A stretch of DNA of 64,000 nt. It comes from Ilyobacter polytropus DSM 2926. GTDB lineage: Bacteria; Fusobacteriota; Fusobacteriia; Fusobacteriales; Fusobacteriaceae. Where the stretch lies: positions 1,054,001-1,118,000 of the forward strand of contig NC_014632.1 in the NCBI RefSeq assembly GCF_000165505.1, in the 5' to 3' direction. Under the pieces are notes generated by a model. The model was not told the origin of the DNA. It ran no database searches and saw nothing but the letters and a program-made list of their open reading frames with translations. Position 1 is the first letter of the stretch. Each line of letters begins with the position of its first letter. Both the position numbers and the translations under genes were made by a program. Positions 44,116 through 53,679 of this stretch are shown in pieces.

Positions 44116-44196
44116 ATGTCACAAAAAAAAATTGTAATCAAATACAAGGAAACTGCTCTTAAAAGAAGAAGAAAAATAATAAAAAACAGTAAGTAA
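44116..44196 (+). CDS. 26-residue basic small protein
   Basis: A short ORF between the PPDK regulatory gene and ppdK. It reads MSQKKIVIKYKETALKRRRK followed by IIKNSK. AGGAGGGATTATT gives an ideal ribosome site, 22 bases after the upstream stop, and 58 bases separate it from ppdK. Nearly half the residues are Lys or Arg, so it may bind RNA, DNA or an acidic protein surface. It could also act as a leader peptide. Function unknown. Confidence 0.65.
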   Translation: MSQKKIVIKYKETALKRRRKIIKNSK

Positions 44197-44254
44197 TAAA
44201 TATTTTTACTGAATTTTTTGTTACTATCTTTTATCCAAGGGGGAGTTTGGTATT

Positions 44255-46867
44255 ATGTCAAAATTTGTATACGCATTTGAAGAAGGCAGCAAAGAACTTA
44301 AAAACTTACTTGGAGGGAAAGGAGCAAACCTCTCAGAAATGACAAAGATCGGTTTGCCAGTTCCTCCTGGATTTACATTATCTACCGAGGCATGCAACGA
44401 ATACTATAATAAAGGGAAAATACTCTGGGATGATTTAAAACGTGAAATAGAAGATAATATGAAAAAATTAGAATCAAAAGCAGGTAAAAAATTTGGTTCT
44501 GAAAAAAATCCACTTTTAGTTTCAGTAAGGTCTGGTGCAGCAATATCAATGCCTGGAATGATGGATACAGTTCTTAATCTAGGATTAAATGATACAACTG
44601 CTGAAGCCATAGCTAAAGAGACTGGGAATGAAAGATTTACGTGGGATTCATACAGAAGATTTATACAGATGTTTTCAGATGTAGTTATGGAAATCCCTAA
44701 ATACAAATTTGAAATAGCCATCGATGAATTAAAAGAAAGTAAAGGTTATAATCTTGATGTAGATATGACTGCGCAAGACCTAAAAGACCTTGTAAGTCGT
44801 TTTAAAAGTATATACATAAAAGAGATAGGAAAAGATTTCCCTGAAGATCCATTTGAGCAGCTTCTTCAGACTATCCTGGCTGTTTTTGATTCTTGGAACA
44901 ATCCGAGAGCTATAGTATACAGGGAGTTAAATGATATTCCTGGGGATATAGGTACGGGAGTTAATGTGCAGAGTATGGTCTTTGGAAACATGGGTGAAAA
45001 TTCAGGAACTGGAGTGGCTTTTACAAGAGATCCGGCAACAGGTGAAAACAGTGTCTATGGTGAATATCTTATGAATGCCCAGGGAGAGGATGTAGTCGCT
45101 GGTATAAGAACTCCTCACAAAATAGAGAGGCTAAAAGATGACCTACCTGAAGTTTATGAAGAATTTTTAAGGATATGTTCACTTCTAGAAGATCATTATA
45201 AAAATATGCAGGATATAGAATTTACAATTGAAAAAGGTAAACTCTATATCCTACAGACTAGAAATGGAAAAAGAACTTCCAGTGCTGCTGTACAGATTGC
45301 TGTGGACATGGTGGATGAAGGATTATTAACCAAAGAAGAGGCTGTACTTAGAGTTGATCCTCAGAGTATTAGCCAGATGCTTCACAAGGCTTTTTGTGAA
45401 GAAAGTCTCGCTAATGCAAAACCTATCGCAGAGGGACTTCCTGCTTCTCCAGGAGCTGCTAGCGGGAAAGTTTTCTTTAATTCTGAATCAATAAAACTAA
45501 ACAAAGGCGGTATCCTAGTAAGGCTTGAAACATCTCCTGAGGATATAGAGGGTATGCACGGTTCTGAAGGAATACTAACTGTACGTGGAGGTATGACCTC
45601 TCATGCTGCAGTGGTAGCCAGAGGTATGGGTAAATGCTGTGTAAGCGGATGCAGCAATATAAAAATAAATGAAGAGAAAAAAGAGATGATCGTCGGAGAC
45701 GTAGTCATAAAAGAGGGAGAGTACATCTCCCTAGATGGAACTACCGGAAAAGTTTATCTTGGAAGCATAGAAAAGGAAGAAGCAAGCTTAGGTGGAAGCT
45801 TTAAGAAATTTATGGAATGGGCCGATGACATCAGAGTTATGGGAGTCAGAGCAAATGCTGACACTCCTGAAGATTCAGAAGTTGCTGTAAAATTTGGAGC
45901 TGAAGGAATAGGTCTTTGCAGAACAGAACACATGTTCTTTGAAGAAAAGAAAATATGGCCTATGAGAGAGATGATTGTGGCAAAAACAACTTATGAAAGA
46001 GAGAGAGCCCTTGATAAGCTTTTGCCTCTTCAAAAAGAAGATTTTGTCGGAATCTTTAGAGTCATGGGAAGTAAACCTGTAACTGTAAGACTATTGGACC
46101 CACCTCTACATGAATTCCTTCCTAGTAAAGCCGAGGAAATCAAGAGACTTGCCGATGATATGAATTTGGATTTTGATGAATTGAAACAAAGAGTTTCTTC
46201 TCTACATGAATTTAACCCTATGCTAGGTCACAGAGGATGCAGACTTGCAGTAACTTATCCTGAAATATATGAGATGCAGGCAAAAGCAATTATCGGAGCA
46301 GCTATAAAAGTGAGAGATGAAGGGATAAAAGTAGATCCTGAAATCATGATTCCTCTTGTAGGAGAAGTAAATGAGCTTAAATATGTAAAAAGTAAAGTAG
46401 TAGCAGCCATTGAAAAACTTTTTGAAGAGCTCGGTGAAACTATAGAATATAAACTAGGAACAATGATTGAGGTCCCTAGGGCATGTCTGACTTCTGATGA
46501 AATCGCAGGAGAAGCTGACTTCTTTAGTTTTGGTACAAATGACCTTACTCAGATAACTTTTGGATTTTCAAGAGATGACTCTCCTAAATTCCTAGGAGAA
46601 TATAAGTCAAAAGAGATCCTTCCAAGAGATCCATTTGAAAGTGTGGATACAAAGGGAGTAGGGAAACTTATAAAGATGAGTATCGAACTTGGACAAAGTG
46701 TCAAAAAAGATATTAAACTCGGAGTTTGCGGTGAACATGGAGGAGACCCTAAGAGTATTGAATTTTTCCACTCTGTGGGTTTAAACTATGTTTCATGCTC
46801 TCCTTACAGAGTTCCTGTGGCAAGATTAGCAGCAGCTCAAGCAGAATTAAAAAGCAGAAAAAAATAA
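44255..46867 (+). CDS. ppdK: pyruvate, phosphate dikinase
   Basis: An 870-residue PPDK of full family length. The ATP-grasp domain has LLGGKGANLSEMTKIGLPVPPGFTLST and SVRSGAAISMPGMMDTVLNLGLN, GEDVVAGIRTP and IEKGKLYILQTRNGKRT. The swivelling domain carries the phospho-His in LTVRGGMTSHAAVVARGMGKCCVSG, next to the regulated Thr. The PEP barrel has GIGLCRTEHMFF, NPMLGHRGCRL, GTMIEVPRACL, FFSFGTNDLTQ and LGVCGEHGGDP. It interconverts pyruvate + ATP + Pi with PEP + AMP + PPi. GGGGGAG precedes the ATG. Confidence 0.97.
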   Translation: MSKFVYAFEEGSKELKNLLGGKGANLSEMTKIGLPVPPGFTLSTEACNEYYNKGKILWDDLKREIEDNMKKLESKAGKKFGSEKNPLLVSVRSGAAISMPGMMDTVLNLGLNDTTAEAIAKETGNERFTWDSYRRFIQMFSDVVMEIPKYKFEIAIDELKESKGYNLDVDMTAQDLKDLVSRFKSIYIKEIGKDFPEDPFEQLLQTILAVFDSWNNPRAIVYRELNDIPGDIGTGVNVQSMVFGNMGENSGTGVAFTRDPATGENSVYGEYLMNAQGEDVVAGIRTPHKIERLKDDLPEVYEEFLRICSLLEDHYKNMQDIEFTIEKGKLYILQTRNGKRTSSAAVQIAVDMVDEGLLTKEEAVLRVDPQSISQMLHKAFCEESLANAKPIAEGLPASPGAASGKVFFNSESIKLNKGGILVRLETSPEDIEGMHGSEGILTVRGGMTSHAAVVARGMGKCCVSGCSNIKINEEKKEMIVGDVVIKEGEYISLDGTTGKVYLGSIEKEEASLGGSFKKFMEWADDIRVMGVRANADTPEDSEVAVKFGAEGIGLCRTEHMFFEEKKIWPMREMIVAKTTYERERALDKLLPLQKEDFVGIFRVMGSKPVTVRLLDPPLHEFLPSKAEEIKRLADDMNLDFDELKQRVSSLHEFNPMLGHRGCRLAVTYPEIYEMQAKAIIGAAIKVRDEGIKVDPEIMIPLVGEVNELKYVKSKVVAAIEKLFEELGETIEYKLGTMIEVPRACLTSDEIAGEADFFSFGTNDLTQITFGFSRDDSPKFLGEYKSKEILPRDPFESVDTKGVGKLIKMSIELGQSVKKDIKLGVCGEHGGDPKSIEFFHSVGLNYVSCSPYRVPVARLAAAQAELKSRKK

Positions 46868-46872
46868 CTTTT

Positions 46873-46901
46873 TAAAATAGCCGTTTAACGGCTATTTTTT
46901 T
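46873..46901 (+). terminator. terminator of ppdK
   Basis: AAAATAGCCGT and ACGGCTATTTT pair around TTA, followed by T residues. Confidence 0.88.
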
Positions 46902-46992
46902 ATATTAATTTTATATTGTATAAAAGAAGCTTGTAAAAAAAAGAGTATAAATATATTGAGTGTAAAAAAGATATAGAAAAGGAGGAATTATC

Positions 46993-48186
46993 TTGAAAGA
47001 AATAAGGCTAGGAATCCTTGGTTTCGGATCTATAGGTAAATCACTGGTAAATATAATACAGGAAAATCATACACGAATAATGAAAGAATATGGTATCGAT
47101 CTTATAATAAAGAGAATTTACAGTGAAGAAAAAGAGACGATAAAAGAATATAAATCAAAAGGTTTATTTATAACTGATAATATGGAAGAGGTTATTTTCG
47201 GAGAACGAATCGACATTGTCTGTGAGGCTCTAGAAGAAAAAGAAGCTGAATTTGTCAATAAACATATAATAAGAACTTTCAAGGGGAAGAGACCTATGAT
47301 TATCTCTAGCAGTAAGGCTCTGGCATCAGATATAAAAGAGGTCATAAAGGCCATGTCTGACAACAAGGTGGATATAAGGTACGATGCCTGTGTAGGCGGT
47401 GGAATTCCTGTGGCAAAAGTTTTGGAGACTGCTTTTACCGGAGATAAAATAATCGGTATAGGGGGAATTTTCAGTGATGTAAAAACAAGCTATTATTCCA
47501 TCTCTGAAGATGAAAAAAATACATCTTTTAATTTTATAGATTACGAAACTATGAGCCAGCTTGTAATCCTTGCTCTTTACGGTATGAATACTGTCATAGA
47601 TTTAAAAAATATGAAAATAGACCCTGTTTCTATTCCTGATGAAGCAGATATTAAAGGGTGCAAACAACTAGGGTATGCTGTAAAAGAAATGGGTATTTTA
47701 CATAAAATCAATAATGACTTATTTTATTATATCGGAGCTGTGGCAGTTAATACTAAGGATATTTTGGCAAATATATCACAAAAAGATTGTCTGATTTTTT
47801 TAGAGGGTGAAAAATACGGAAAACTGGAATTTCTTAGTCAAAATATGGGTGAAATACAGACAGCTTTAGCTATGTTTGACGATCTGATAAATCTTCTAAC
47901 TCTTAAAAGAAATAAAAACCCTGTAAAAATAGATATTAATGAGATGCCTCCTAAAAAGAAACTGGACGGCAAATATATATTCAGCATTCCATGGTATGAC
48001 GGAATAAAAGAGTTTATAACAGCAATTTCTTTGGAAGATAATATTCCCATAGAAAATATGTTTAAATTGGAAAAAAGACTGTTTTTAGAAACTAAAAAAG
48101 TATCTTGGGATATTAAAGAAGAATTTACAAGACACCTCATGGAAGAAGGTGTCCAAATAAAAATTGCAATTCCTGTATTTTCTTAA
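46993..48186 (+). CDS. divergent homoserine dehydrogenase-like protein
   Basis: A 397-residue protein with an NAD fold (RLGILGFGSIGKSLVNII) and a homoserine dehydrogenase-like core: YDACVGGGIPVAKVLETAF corresponds to the usual EASVGGGIP segment, and DEADIKGCKQLGYAVKEMGIL to the DxxG-x-Da-K region. The highly conserved NGTTNYIL stretch is replaced by GGIFSDVKTSYYSI, and there is no recognisable C-terminal ACT domain, so substrate or function may have changed. The TTG start follows GGAGG. rpiB follows after 59 bases. Confidence 0.7.
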   Translation: MKEIRLGILGFGSIGKSLVNIIQENHTRIMKEYGIDLIIKRIYSEEKETIKEYKSKGLFITDNMEEVIFGERIDIVCEALEEKEAEFVNKHIIRTFKGKRPMIISSSKALASDIKEVIKAMSDNKVDIRYDACVGGGIPVAKVLETAFTGDKIIGIGGIFSDVKTSYYSISEDEKNTSFNFIDYETMSQLVILALYGMNTVIDLKNMKIDPVSIPDEADIKGCKQLGYAVKEMGILHKINNDLFYYIGAVAVNTKDILANISQKDCLIFLEGEKYGKLEFLSQNMGEIQTALAMFDDLINLLTLKRNKNPVKIDINEMPPKKKLDGKYIFSIPWYDGIKEFITAISLEDNIPIENMFKLEKRLFLETKKVSWDIKEEFTRHLMEEGVQIKIAIPVFS

Positions 48187-48245
48187 TGTTGAATTTTAAC
48201 CTCCACTCCTGTATAATGTAAGAAATTATATTTTAGGAGGATCTT

Positions 48246-48701
48246 ATGATAATAGCATTAGGAGCAGACCACGGAGGATTTGAGCTTAAGGAAAAGATTA
48301 AAGAACATCTGATTGAAAAAGGACACGAGATACTAGACCTAGGGGCTCACTCGAAAGAGTCAGTGGACTATCCAGAATTTGGAAGAGCAGTAGGAGAAGC
48401 AGTTCTTGATAAAAAAGCAGAGTGCGGAATCATAGTTTGTGGTACTGGTATAGGAATCTCAATAGCAGCCAACAGAATTAAGGGTGTTAGAGCGGCTCTA
48501 TGTACAGATACCACAATGGCAAAACTTACAAGGCAACACAATGATGCCAATGTCCTAGCGCTAGGAGCGAGAATAATTGGAGATGTACTGGCACTGGATA
48601 TACTAGATACTTTCCTTTCTACAGAATTTGAAGGTGGAAGACATGCAGTCAGAATAGGTAAATTAGAAGAGAAAAATTGTAAATGTGGATGTAATCATTA
48701 A
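48246..48701 (+). CDS. rpiB: ribose-5-phosphate isomerase B
   Basis: A 151-residue RpiB/LacAB protein: IALGADHGGFELKEKIKEHL, the active-site Cys in GIIVCGTGIGISIAANRIKGVRAALCTD, and RQHNDANVLALGARIIG. It interconverts ribose-5-phosphate and ribulose-5-phosphate. The tail CKCGCNH adds three Cys and a His beyond the usual fold. AGGAGG precedes the ATG. The HIT gene follows by 17 bases. Confidence 0.95.
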   Translation: MIIALGADHGGFELKEKIKEHLIEKGHEILDLGAHSKESVDYPEFGRAVGEAVLDKKAECGIIVCGTGIGISIAANRIKGVRAALCTDTTMAKLTRQHNDANVLALGARIIGDVLALDILDTFLSTEFEGGRHAVRIGKLEEKNCKCGCNH

Positions 48702-48718
48702 TAACAGGAGGAAGATCA

Positions 48719-49063
48719 ATGGCTACAATTTTTACAAAAATAATCAATAGGGAGATACCTGCAGATATAGTTTATGAAGACGAAAATCTCATAGCCTTTA
48801 AAGACATTAATCCCCAGGCCCCTATACACATCCTTGTAGTGACAAAAAAAGAGATCCCCACTATAAACGATATAAGCCCTGAGGACCGTGTCCTAATAGG
48901 GGAGGCCTACCTTACCCTGGCCAAGATAGCAAAAGACCTCGGAGTAGCTGAAAATGGATATAGAGTGATCACAAACTGTAACAGCTATGGAGGACAAGAA
49001 GTTTTTCATCTGCATTTCCATCTTCTTGCGGGAAAACCTTTAGGACCAATGCTAAGCAAATAA
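48719..49063 (+). CDS. HIT-family nucleotide hydrolase (HinT type)
   Basis: A 114-residue histidine-triad protein: TIFTKIINREIPADIVYEDENLIAFKDINPQAPIHILVV and the HIT motif VFHLHFHLLAG. HinT-type enzymes cleave AMP-lysine and other nucleoside phosphoramidates. AGGAGG precedes the ATG. It is co-transcribed with rpiB. Confidence 0.94.
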   Translation: MATIFTKIINREIPADIVYEDENLIAFKDINPQAPIHILVVTKKEIPTINDISPEDRVLIGEAYLTLAKIAKDLGVAENGYRVITNCNSYGGQEVFHLHFHLLAGKPLGPMLSK

Positions 49064-49124
49064 AATAGTATCAATGAACAATTAAGAGAAAAGGTCAAAA
49101 ATACAGTTATTGAAATAACTCTGA

Positions 49125-49156
49125 AAGAGGGCTTGATTTTCAAGCCCTCTTTTTAT
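49125..49156 (+). terminator. terminator of the rpiB-HIT unit
   Basis: AGAGGGCTTGA and TCAAGCCCTCT pair around TTT, followed by TTTTTATT. Confidence 0.88.
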
Positions 49157-49162
49157 TATTAT

Positions 49163-49225
49163 CGGGCATGTAACTTATAATTTAATTTTTCTTACATAAA
49201 TTAAATTATATAGTTAACAAACCCG
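49163..49225. repeat. 63-bp inverted repeat between convergent genes
   Basis: CGGG...TAACT...ATAATTTAATTT pairs with AAATTAAATTAT...AGTTA...CCCG across a 9-base loop. Neither strand has a T run, so it is not an obvious terminator. It may be a small palindromic repeat. Confidence 0.55.
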
Positions 49226-49242
49226 GCTTTATTGGAAAATTG

Positions 49243-50193
49243 TCAATAAATAAGATATGCCAAGTAGAGTATATAAATCATTATAAAAAAGATACCTTCC
49301 CATCTCTCTACCTTTCTTCCCTTTCCTGAAAATACGAATAAAAATAAAAGAAGATTCAAGGATATATTTAAAGCTATGTCTAAATTTACCCCATCTAAAA
49401 GTGGTATGGGATAGATAATTGAAGATATCCCCAAAACAAATAATATATTAAAAATATTTGACCCAACTACATTTCCGATAGCTATATCAACGTTATTTTT
49501 TAATGCAGCAGAGATGGAGGTCGCTAGTTCTGGTAGAGAAGTTCCCATAGAAACTATAGTTAGGCCTATTATCCTTTCTGATATATCCATGGATTTTGCA
49601 AGTTTAACTGCAAATATTACGATGACCTTCCCTCCTATTACCAGCATTGCAAAACCCAGTATAGTTAACATGGAAGATTTTAAGACAGTGTATTCTTTTA
49701 TTTCTATCTTTTCCTCAGACTTGCCAGATTTTACAATAGAGAGTGTATAAGATAAAAATATTATAAAAAAAGATATTAGCACCATACCATCTATTCTTGA
49801 AAGTTCTGAAATTTTGTTTTTATCTATCGTAACATCGTTAATCATTATAACCACTAAAACAACAGCCATTAAAGCCATAGGTATCTCTTTCCAGGTGGTA
49901 CTCGTCTTTACATTAAGATTTTTTAAAACAGAGGTTACCCCGAGTATCACAGCAATATTAAATATGTTACTTCCTATGATGTTTCCCATGGTTATATCAC
50001 TGGTCTTTTGCAAAGAGCTAAACACATTCACAATTAATTCTGGAGCTGAGGTACCAAATGCAACTACTGTAAGACCAATAACAATATTGGGTATGTTAAA
50101 CTTTTTGGCTAGGGAAGAAGAACCGTCTACAAGGAAATTTGCACCGTAAATCAATGGAATAAAACCGATCAATAAAAATATTAAATTTTGCAT
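49243..50193 (-). CDS. calcium/sodium antiporter family membrane protein (YrbG type)
   Basis: A 316-residue CaCA-family exchanger with about ten transmembrane helices and the two inverted alpha repeats: VAFGTSAPELIVNVFSSL and GSNIFNIAVILG in the first half, SMGTSLPELATSISAALK and GSNIFNILFVLG in the second. It should exchange Ca2+ or a related cation for Na+ or H+. GGGGGTCAGGAA precedes the ATG. It marks the last core-type gene before the accessory island. Confidence 0.93.
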   Translation of the reverse strand: MQNLIFLLIGFIPLIYGANFLVDGSSSLAKKFNIPNIVIGLTVVAFGTSAPELIVNVFSSLQKTSDITMGNIIGSNIFNIAVILGVTSVLKNLNVKTSTTWKEIPMALMAVVLVVIMINDVTIDKNKISELSRIDGMVLISFFIIFLSYTLSIVKSGKSEEKIEIKEYTVLKSSMLTILGFAMLVIGGKVIVIFAVKLAKSMDISERIIGLTIVSMGTSLPELATSISAALKNNVDIAIGNVVGSNIFNILFVLGISSIIYPIPLLDGVNLDIALNISLNLLLFLFVFSGKGRKVERWEGIFFIMIYILYLAYLIY

Positions 50194-50351
50194 TTCCTGA
50201 CCCCCTATACAACTCTATGATTCTATTCTTATGTAGTTAAAATAGCATCTTTAAATTCCATTTGATTTTAATTTTCTTCCTCTCTAAAGCTTAAATAAGT
50301 AAACACACATTCAATCTCTATGCTTATATTCTATTTATTAAAATCTGAAAA

Positions 50352-50927
50352 TTATTTTTTTAATATAATATTGAGCCATTTTTCATTTTCTCTTCCAAGT
50401 CTAACATCTCTAGTAATCCAAATCTTCTCTAAAATAAATTCTGAATTTTCAACAACTTTTTTTATACTAGCTTCATCATAATAATTGAAAAATCTCCCAT
50501 TTCTAACTTCTTCAAAATCTCCATATTTAAAACTAGCATATAACACACCATTTTCCCTCAAGGCTTTGAAGCAATTGGACAAGACTTTAGAAACTTTATT
50601 TTTAGGAATGTGCAGTATAGAGGCACAGGCCCAGATTCCATCAAAGTCATTTTCAAATTTCATTTTAAGCATATCTAATTTTAAGACTTTTTGTTTTATA
50701 AATTTTGATGCTCTTTCAATTAACTCATCAGATAAATCAACAGAGGTAACATTATACCCTTTATCTAAAAAATATTTGCTGTCACGACCACTTCCGCAGC
50801 CTAAATCAAGAATAAAATCTCCATTATTAAAATAAGATAAAAATTGTTTATATGCTTCATTCATATCAGCTTCAACTGTATTATAAAAAAAATCTTCAGC
50901 ATTATTGTTGTAATAATCAATAGTCAT
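50352..50927 (-). CDS. class I SAM-dependent methyltransferase
   Basis: A 191-residue Rossmann methyltransferase: DFILDLGCGSGRDSKYFLDKGYNVTSVDLS (motifs I and II), DGIWACASILHIPKNKV and LYASFKYGDFEEVRNGRFFNYYDE. The pattern is that of small-molecule (UbiE/tellurite-resistance-like) rather than DNA methyltransferases; no DPPY or PCQ motif is present. It starts 9 bases after the PLD-helicase gene stops, so the two are coupled, which is notable for a restriction-like locus. AGGAGAAG precedes the ATG. Confidence 0.88.
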   Translation of the reverse strand: MTIDYYNNNAEDFFYNTVEADMNEAYKQFLSYFNNGDFILDLGCGSGRDSKYFLDKGYNVTSVDLSDELIERASKFIKQKVLKLDMLKMKFENDFDGIWACASILHIPKNKVSKVLSNCFKALRENGVLYASFKYGDFEEVRNGRFFNYYDEASIKKVVENSEFILEKIWITRDVRLGRENEKWLNIILKK

Positions 50928-50936
50928 AAACTTCTC

Positions 50937-53291
50937 CTAAAACTCATATTTTCTTTTAAAATAGTCCTTTATCCGATAAGTAATCCTTAATTTAATTTCA
51001 TTTATTAAATCAGAATTCTGATCTATATATTCAAAAAAATCATTTTTTATTTCAAAAGTCCCATTAGATTTGTCATAAAAAAATATTTTACTTGAACTTT
51101 TTATTAAAGCGTTAACTGGATTTCCTAAGATATGACTTCTCAATTTTTTGCTAGACCAATTGGTTAAATTTTTATTATTTTTATTATTCAGATCTTTTAA
51201 ATGTATTCTATTATCATAAAAACTTTTAAAGTTTTTTTCTAAATCTTTAATGGAAACGCTTTTTACTATTTTATCATTAGAAATGAAACTAAGTAGAATT
51301 GGCATCTTATAAGACTTAGTCATTTTAGTCTTTTCTAACATCATTAAAAAATCATGTATATTGTTATCAAGCCAATTTTTCTCTTGGTCAGACAAGTCTC
51401 CGACATACTTCAAAAAATTAAGCCAACTTTTAAATTCTGTTAAATATATTTTAATCGGATAATTCCCATGAGTGTAGACATCTAAAATAGTTGGCTTCTT
51501 TTCAATTTCAGATTTTATCCTAAAATATTCATTTTTTAACTTTTCTTTCAGTGGCTCAGATTTTTCCTTAACACTATTAAAATAGTCAATATATTTCAAA
51601 TCAAAATTCACGCTACATCCTGAAGGCAGATTCACGTCCAACGGAGATATAATTTTGGATTCTTTTTCTGAAGGTTTGTAATCTCCACTTAAAAATAAAG
51701 GTTTTAATATAGCACCTTTATAGTTACCTACAAAATCTAAAACTCTTAACTTTGTTTTACTTTCGGAAGTTCTTAACCCTCTTCCCAATTGCTGAATAAA
51801 AATTGTATATGATGTTGTAGGACGCAAAAACATCACAGTATCTATCGATGGTATATCTACACCTTCATTAAATACATCAACAACAAATAATAAATCTAAC
51901 TTACCATTTTTAAATTTATCAAGTATCTCAGTCCTGGATTTACTTGAAATTTCACCTACAATAAAATCACAATTAATATTCTTATTTTTAAAAAAATTAT
52001 TCATAAATTTACAATGGTTTACACTTGCACAAAAAGCTACAGTTCTTTTGTTTTTATAAAAAATATATTTTTCATAAATTTGTTCAGCTCTCTCTTTAAC
52101 CATAAGTCTATTTTCTAGTATATTTAAATCATACTTCCCACTTCTCCAAGGAATCGTATCATATTTTATCTCGTCATAAATTCCAAAATATTCAAATGGT
52201 ACAAGCCATCCATTATTAATACCTGTTTTCAAATTACATTCATATGCAATATTGTAGTCACATAACTCATAAATATCTCCATTATCAGCTCTATCTGGGG
52301 TAGCAGTCAATCCAAGTAAAAATTGAGGTTCAAAATACTCTATAATTTTTCTATATGTCGGGGAATCTGCATGGTGGAATTCATCTACAACAATATAGTC
52401 AAAATAATCCTTATCAAAATAATTTTCATTTAAATATCCATTTTTACCCAAGGTGCTTACACTTGCAAAAATAATATCTTTATCCTTATCTTTTGTATCA
52501 CCCTTGAAAAAACCGTATGCTTTTTCTTTCGAATGTACGTTTTGAAATGATTCCATAGCTTGAATTAAAATTTCTTCTCTATGGGCTATAAATAAAATCT
52601 TTTTAAAATTAAGAGAATCAAAAGCCGATAAAAAAGTCTTACCTAATCCTGTGGCAACGATAACCATTGCTTTTTTGAAACCTTCTTCTCTAGTTGCTGA
52701 AAGTTCATAAAGTGCTGGTATCTGAAATTTAATTGGCTCTAGAACTTTTGAAGATGGTAAAATATCAAATGAAATATTAGGATTATTTACAAACTCCTTC
52801 TCATATTTTCTTAACCACTCAATAGTTAAATCAAAGCTATTTTTTTCATACAACTCCTTAAAATGTTCAACTATTTGTTCAAAAGAATTTTTATTTTCAG
52901 TTTTTTTCAGATTATAATTCCACTCTACACCATCAACCAAAGCAGAATAAGATACGTTAGAAGACCCAATAAATACATCACCTTCGGTATCTGAGTATTC
53001 AAAAATGTAAGCCTTTGGATGAAAAGAAGTGTTATTGTCATTTTTAAATAATTTAATTTTCTGAAGAGAACTCAGCCTATAAAGTGCATTTGGCTCGGTA
53101 ATATTCATGTAATTGCTGGTCAGTATTTTTATTTCACAATTCCTTGATTTTGCATTTTCCAGTTCATTAATGAGCAGCTTTATCCCGCTATCTCTTATAA
53201 AAGAAACATTAATATATATTTTTTTTGCTTTTCCGATGCACTCAGAAAGAGTTTGATACATATTTTTGCTTTGATTCGTTATTAAATTCAT
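50937..53291 (-). CDS. PLD-nuclease and SF2-helicase fusion, restriction-like
   Basis: A protein of about 784 residues. The N-terminal 170 residues form a phospholipase-D-type nuclease with HPKAYIFEYSDTEGDVFIGSSN (HxK and downstream Asp/Asn). A DEAD/DEAH helicase follows: IPALYELSATREEGFKKAMVIVATGLGKT (Walker A), VVDEFHHADS (Walker B), LTATPDR (motif III), and SYTIFIQQLGRGLRTSE (motif VI). The last 200 residues are unassigned and basic. Such fusions occur in restriction and defence loci. Start: GAGGCGAATT precedes the ATG at 53291; the earlier ATG at 53336 has no ribosome site but cannot be excluded. Confidence 0.85.
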   Translation of the reverse strand: MNLITNQSKNMYQTLSECIGKAKKIYINVSFIRDSGIKLLINELENAKSRNCEIKILTSNYMNITEPNALYRLSSLQKIKLFKNDNNTSFHPKAYIFEYSDTEGDVFIGSSNVSYSALVDGVEWNYNLKKTENKNSFEQIVEHFKELYEKNSFDLTIEWLRKYEKEFVNNPNISFDILPSSKVLEPIKFQIPALYELSATREEGFKKAMVIVATGLGKTFLSAFDSLNFKKILFIAHREEILIQAMESFQNVHSKEKAYGFFKGDTKDKDKDIIFASVSTLGKNGYLNENYFDKDYFDYIVVDEFHHADSPTYRKIIEYFEPQFLLGLTATPDRADNGDIYELCDYNIAYECNLKTGINNGWLVPFEYFGIYDEIKYDTIPWRSGKYDLNILENRLMVKERAEQIYEKYIFYKNKRTVAFCASVNHCKFMNNFFKNKNINCDFIVGEISSKSRTEILDKFKNGKLDLLFVVDVFNEGVDIPSIDTVMFLRPTTSYTIFIQQLGRGLRTSESKTKLRVLDFVGNYKGAILKPLFLSGDYKPSEKESKIISPLDVNLPSGCSVNFDLKYIDYFNSVKEKSEPLKEKLKNEYFRIKSEIEKKPTILDVYTHGNYPIKIYLTEFKSWLNFLKYVGDLSDQEKNWLDNNIHDFLMMLEKTKMTKSYKMPILLSFISNDKIVKSVSIKDLEKNFKSFYDNRIHLKDLNNKNNKNLTNWSSKKLRSHILGNPVNALIKSSSKIFFYDKSNGTFEIKNDFFEYIDQNSDLINEIKLRITYRIKDYFKRKYEF

Positions 53292-53445
53292 ATAATTCGC
53301 CTCGAAATATTCATTATCACTGATTTTGTATAGCATAAAATAACTATAATAAATATTACCATAACTAATATTTGATTAACAAGGGGGACTTTATTAAAGA
53401 TTATCTTATTTTTAATGTTTTCTTTCTATAATATTTATAAAATAC

Positions 53446-53482
53446 AAAAAAAGAGAGGTCGATGAAAAAATCTCTCTTTTTT
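53446..53482. terminator. terminator between the helicase gene and the exported-protein gene
   Basis: AAAAAAGAGAG and CTCTCTTTTTT pair around a 14-base loop. The rest of 53337-53679 contains a short GC-richer stretch (near 53510-53540) but no gene. Confidence 0.7.
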
Positions 53483-53679
53483 ACAAATTTAATTAATTTT
53501 TAAAATCACTGGCGCCCCCAAGGGAACTAGCCTATCCACAAAATCATATTTTATATTCCATTCTAATTGTATAGTGTAAATATAATTTTTTTCTAACTAT
53601 TAAAAACTGTTAAATTTATTAGAAATTTGATAAAGATATTTATTTTCAAAATAATAACTTAGGTTATTTAATAAAATCA

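Noticed and set aside
50352-50927. Methyltransferase as the modification subunit of a classical restriction system
   Set aside because: It lacks DPPY, NPPY or PCQ motifs and resembles small-molecule methyltransferases.
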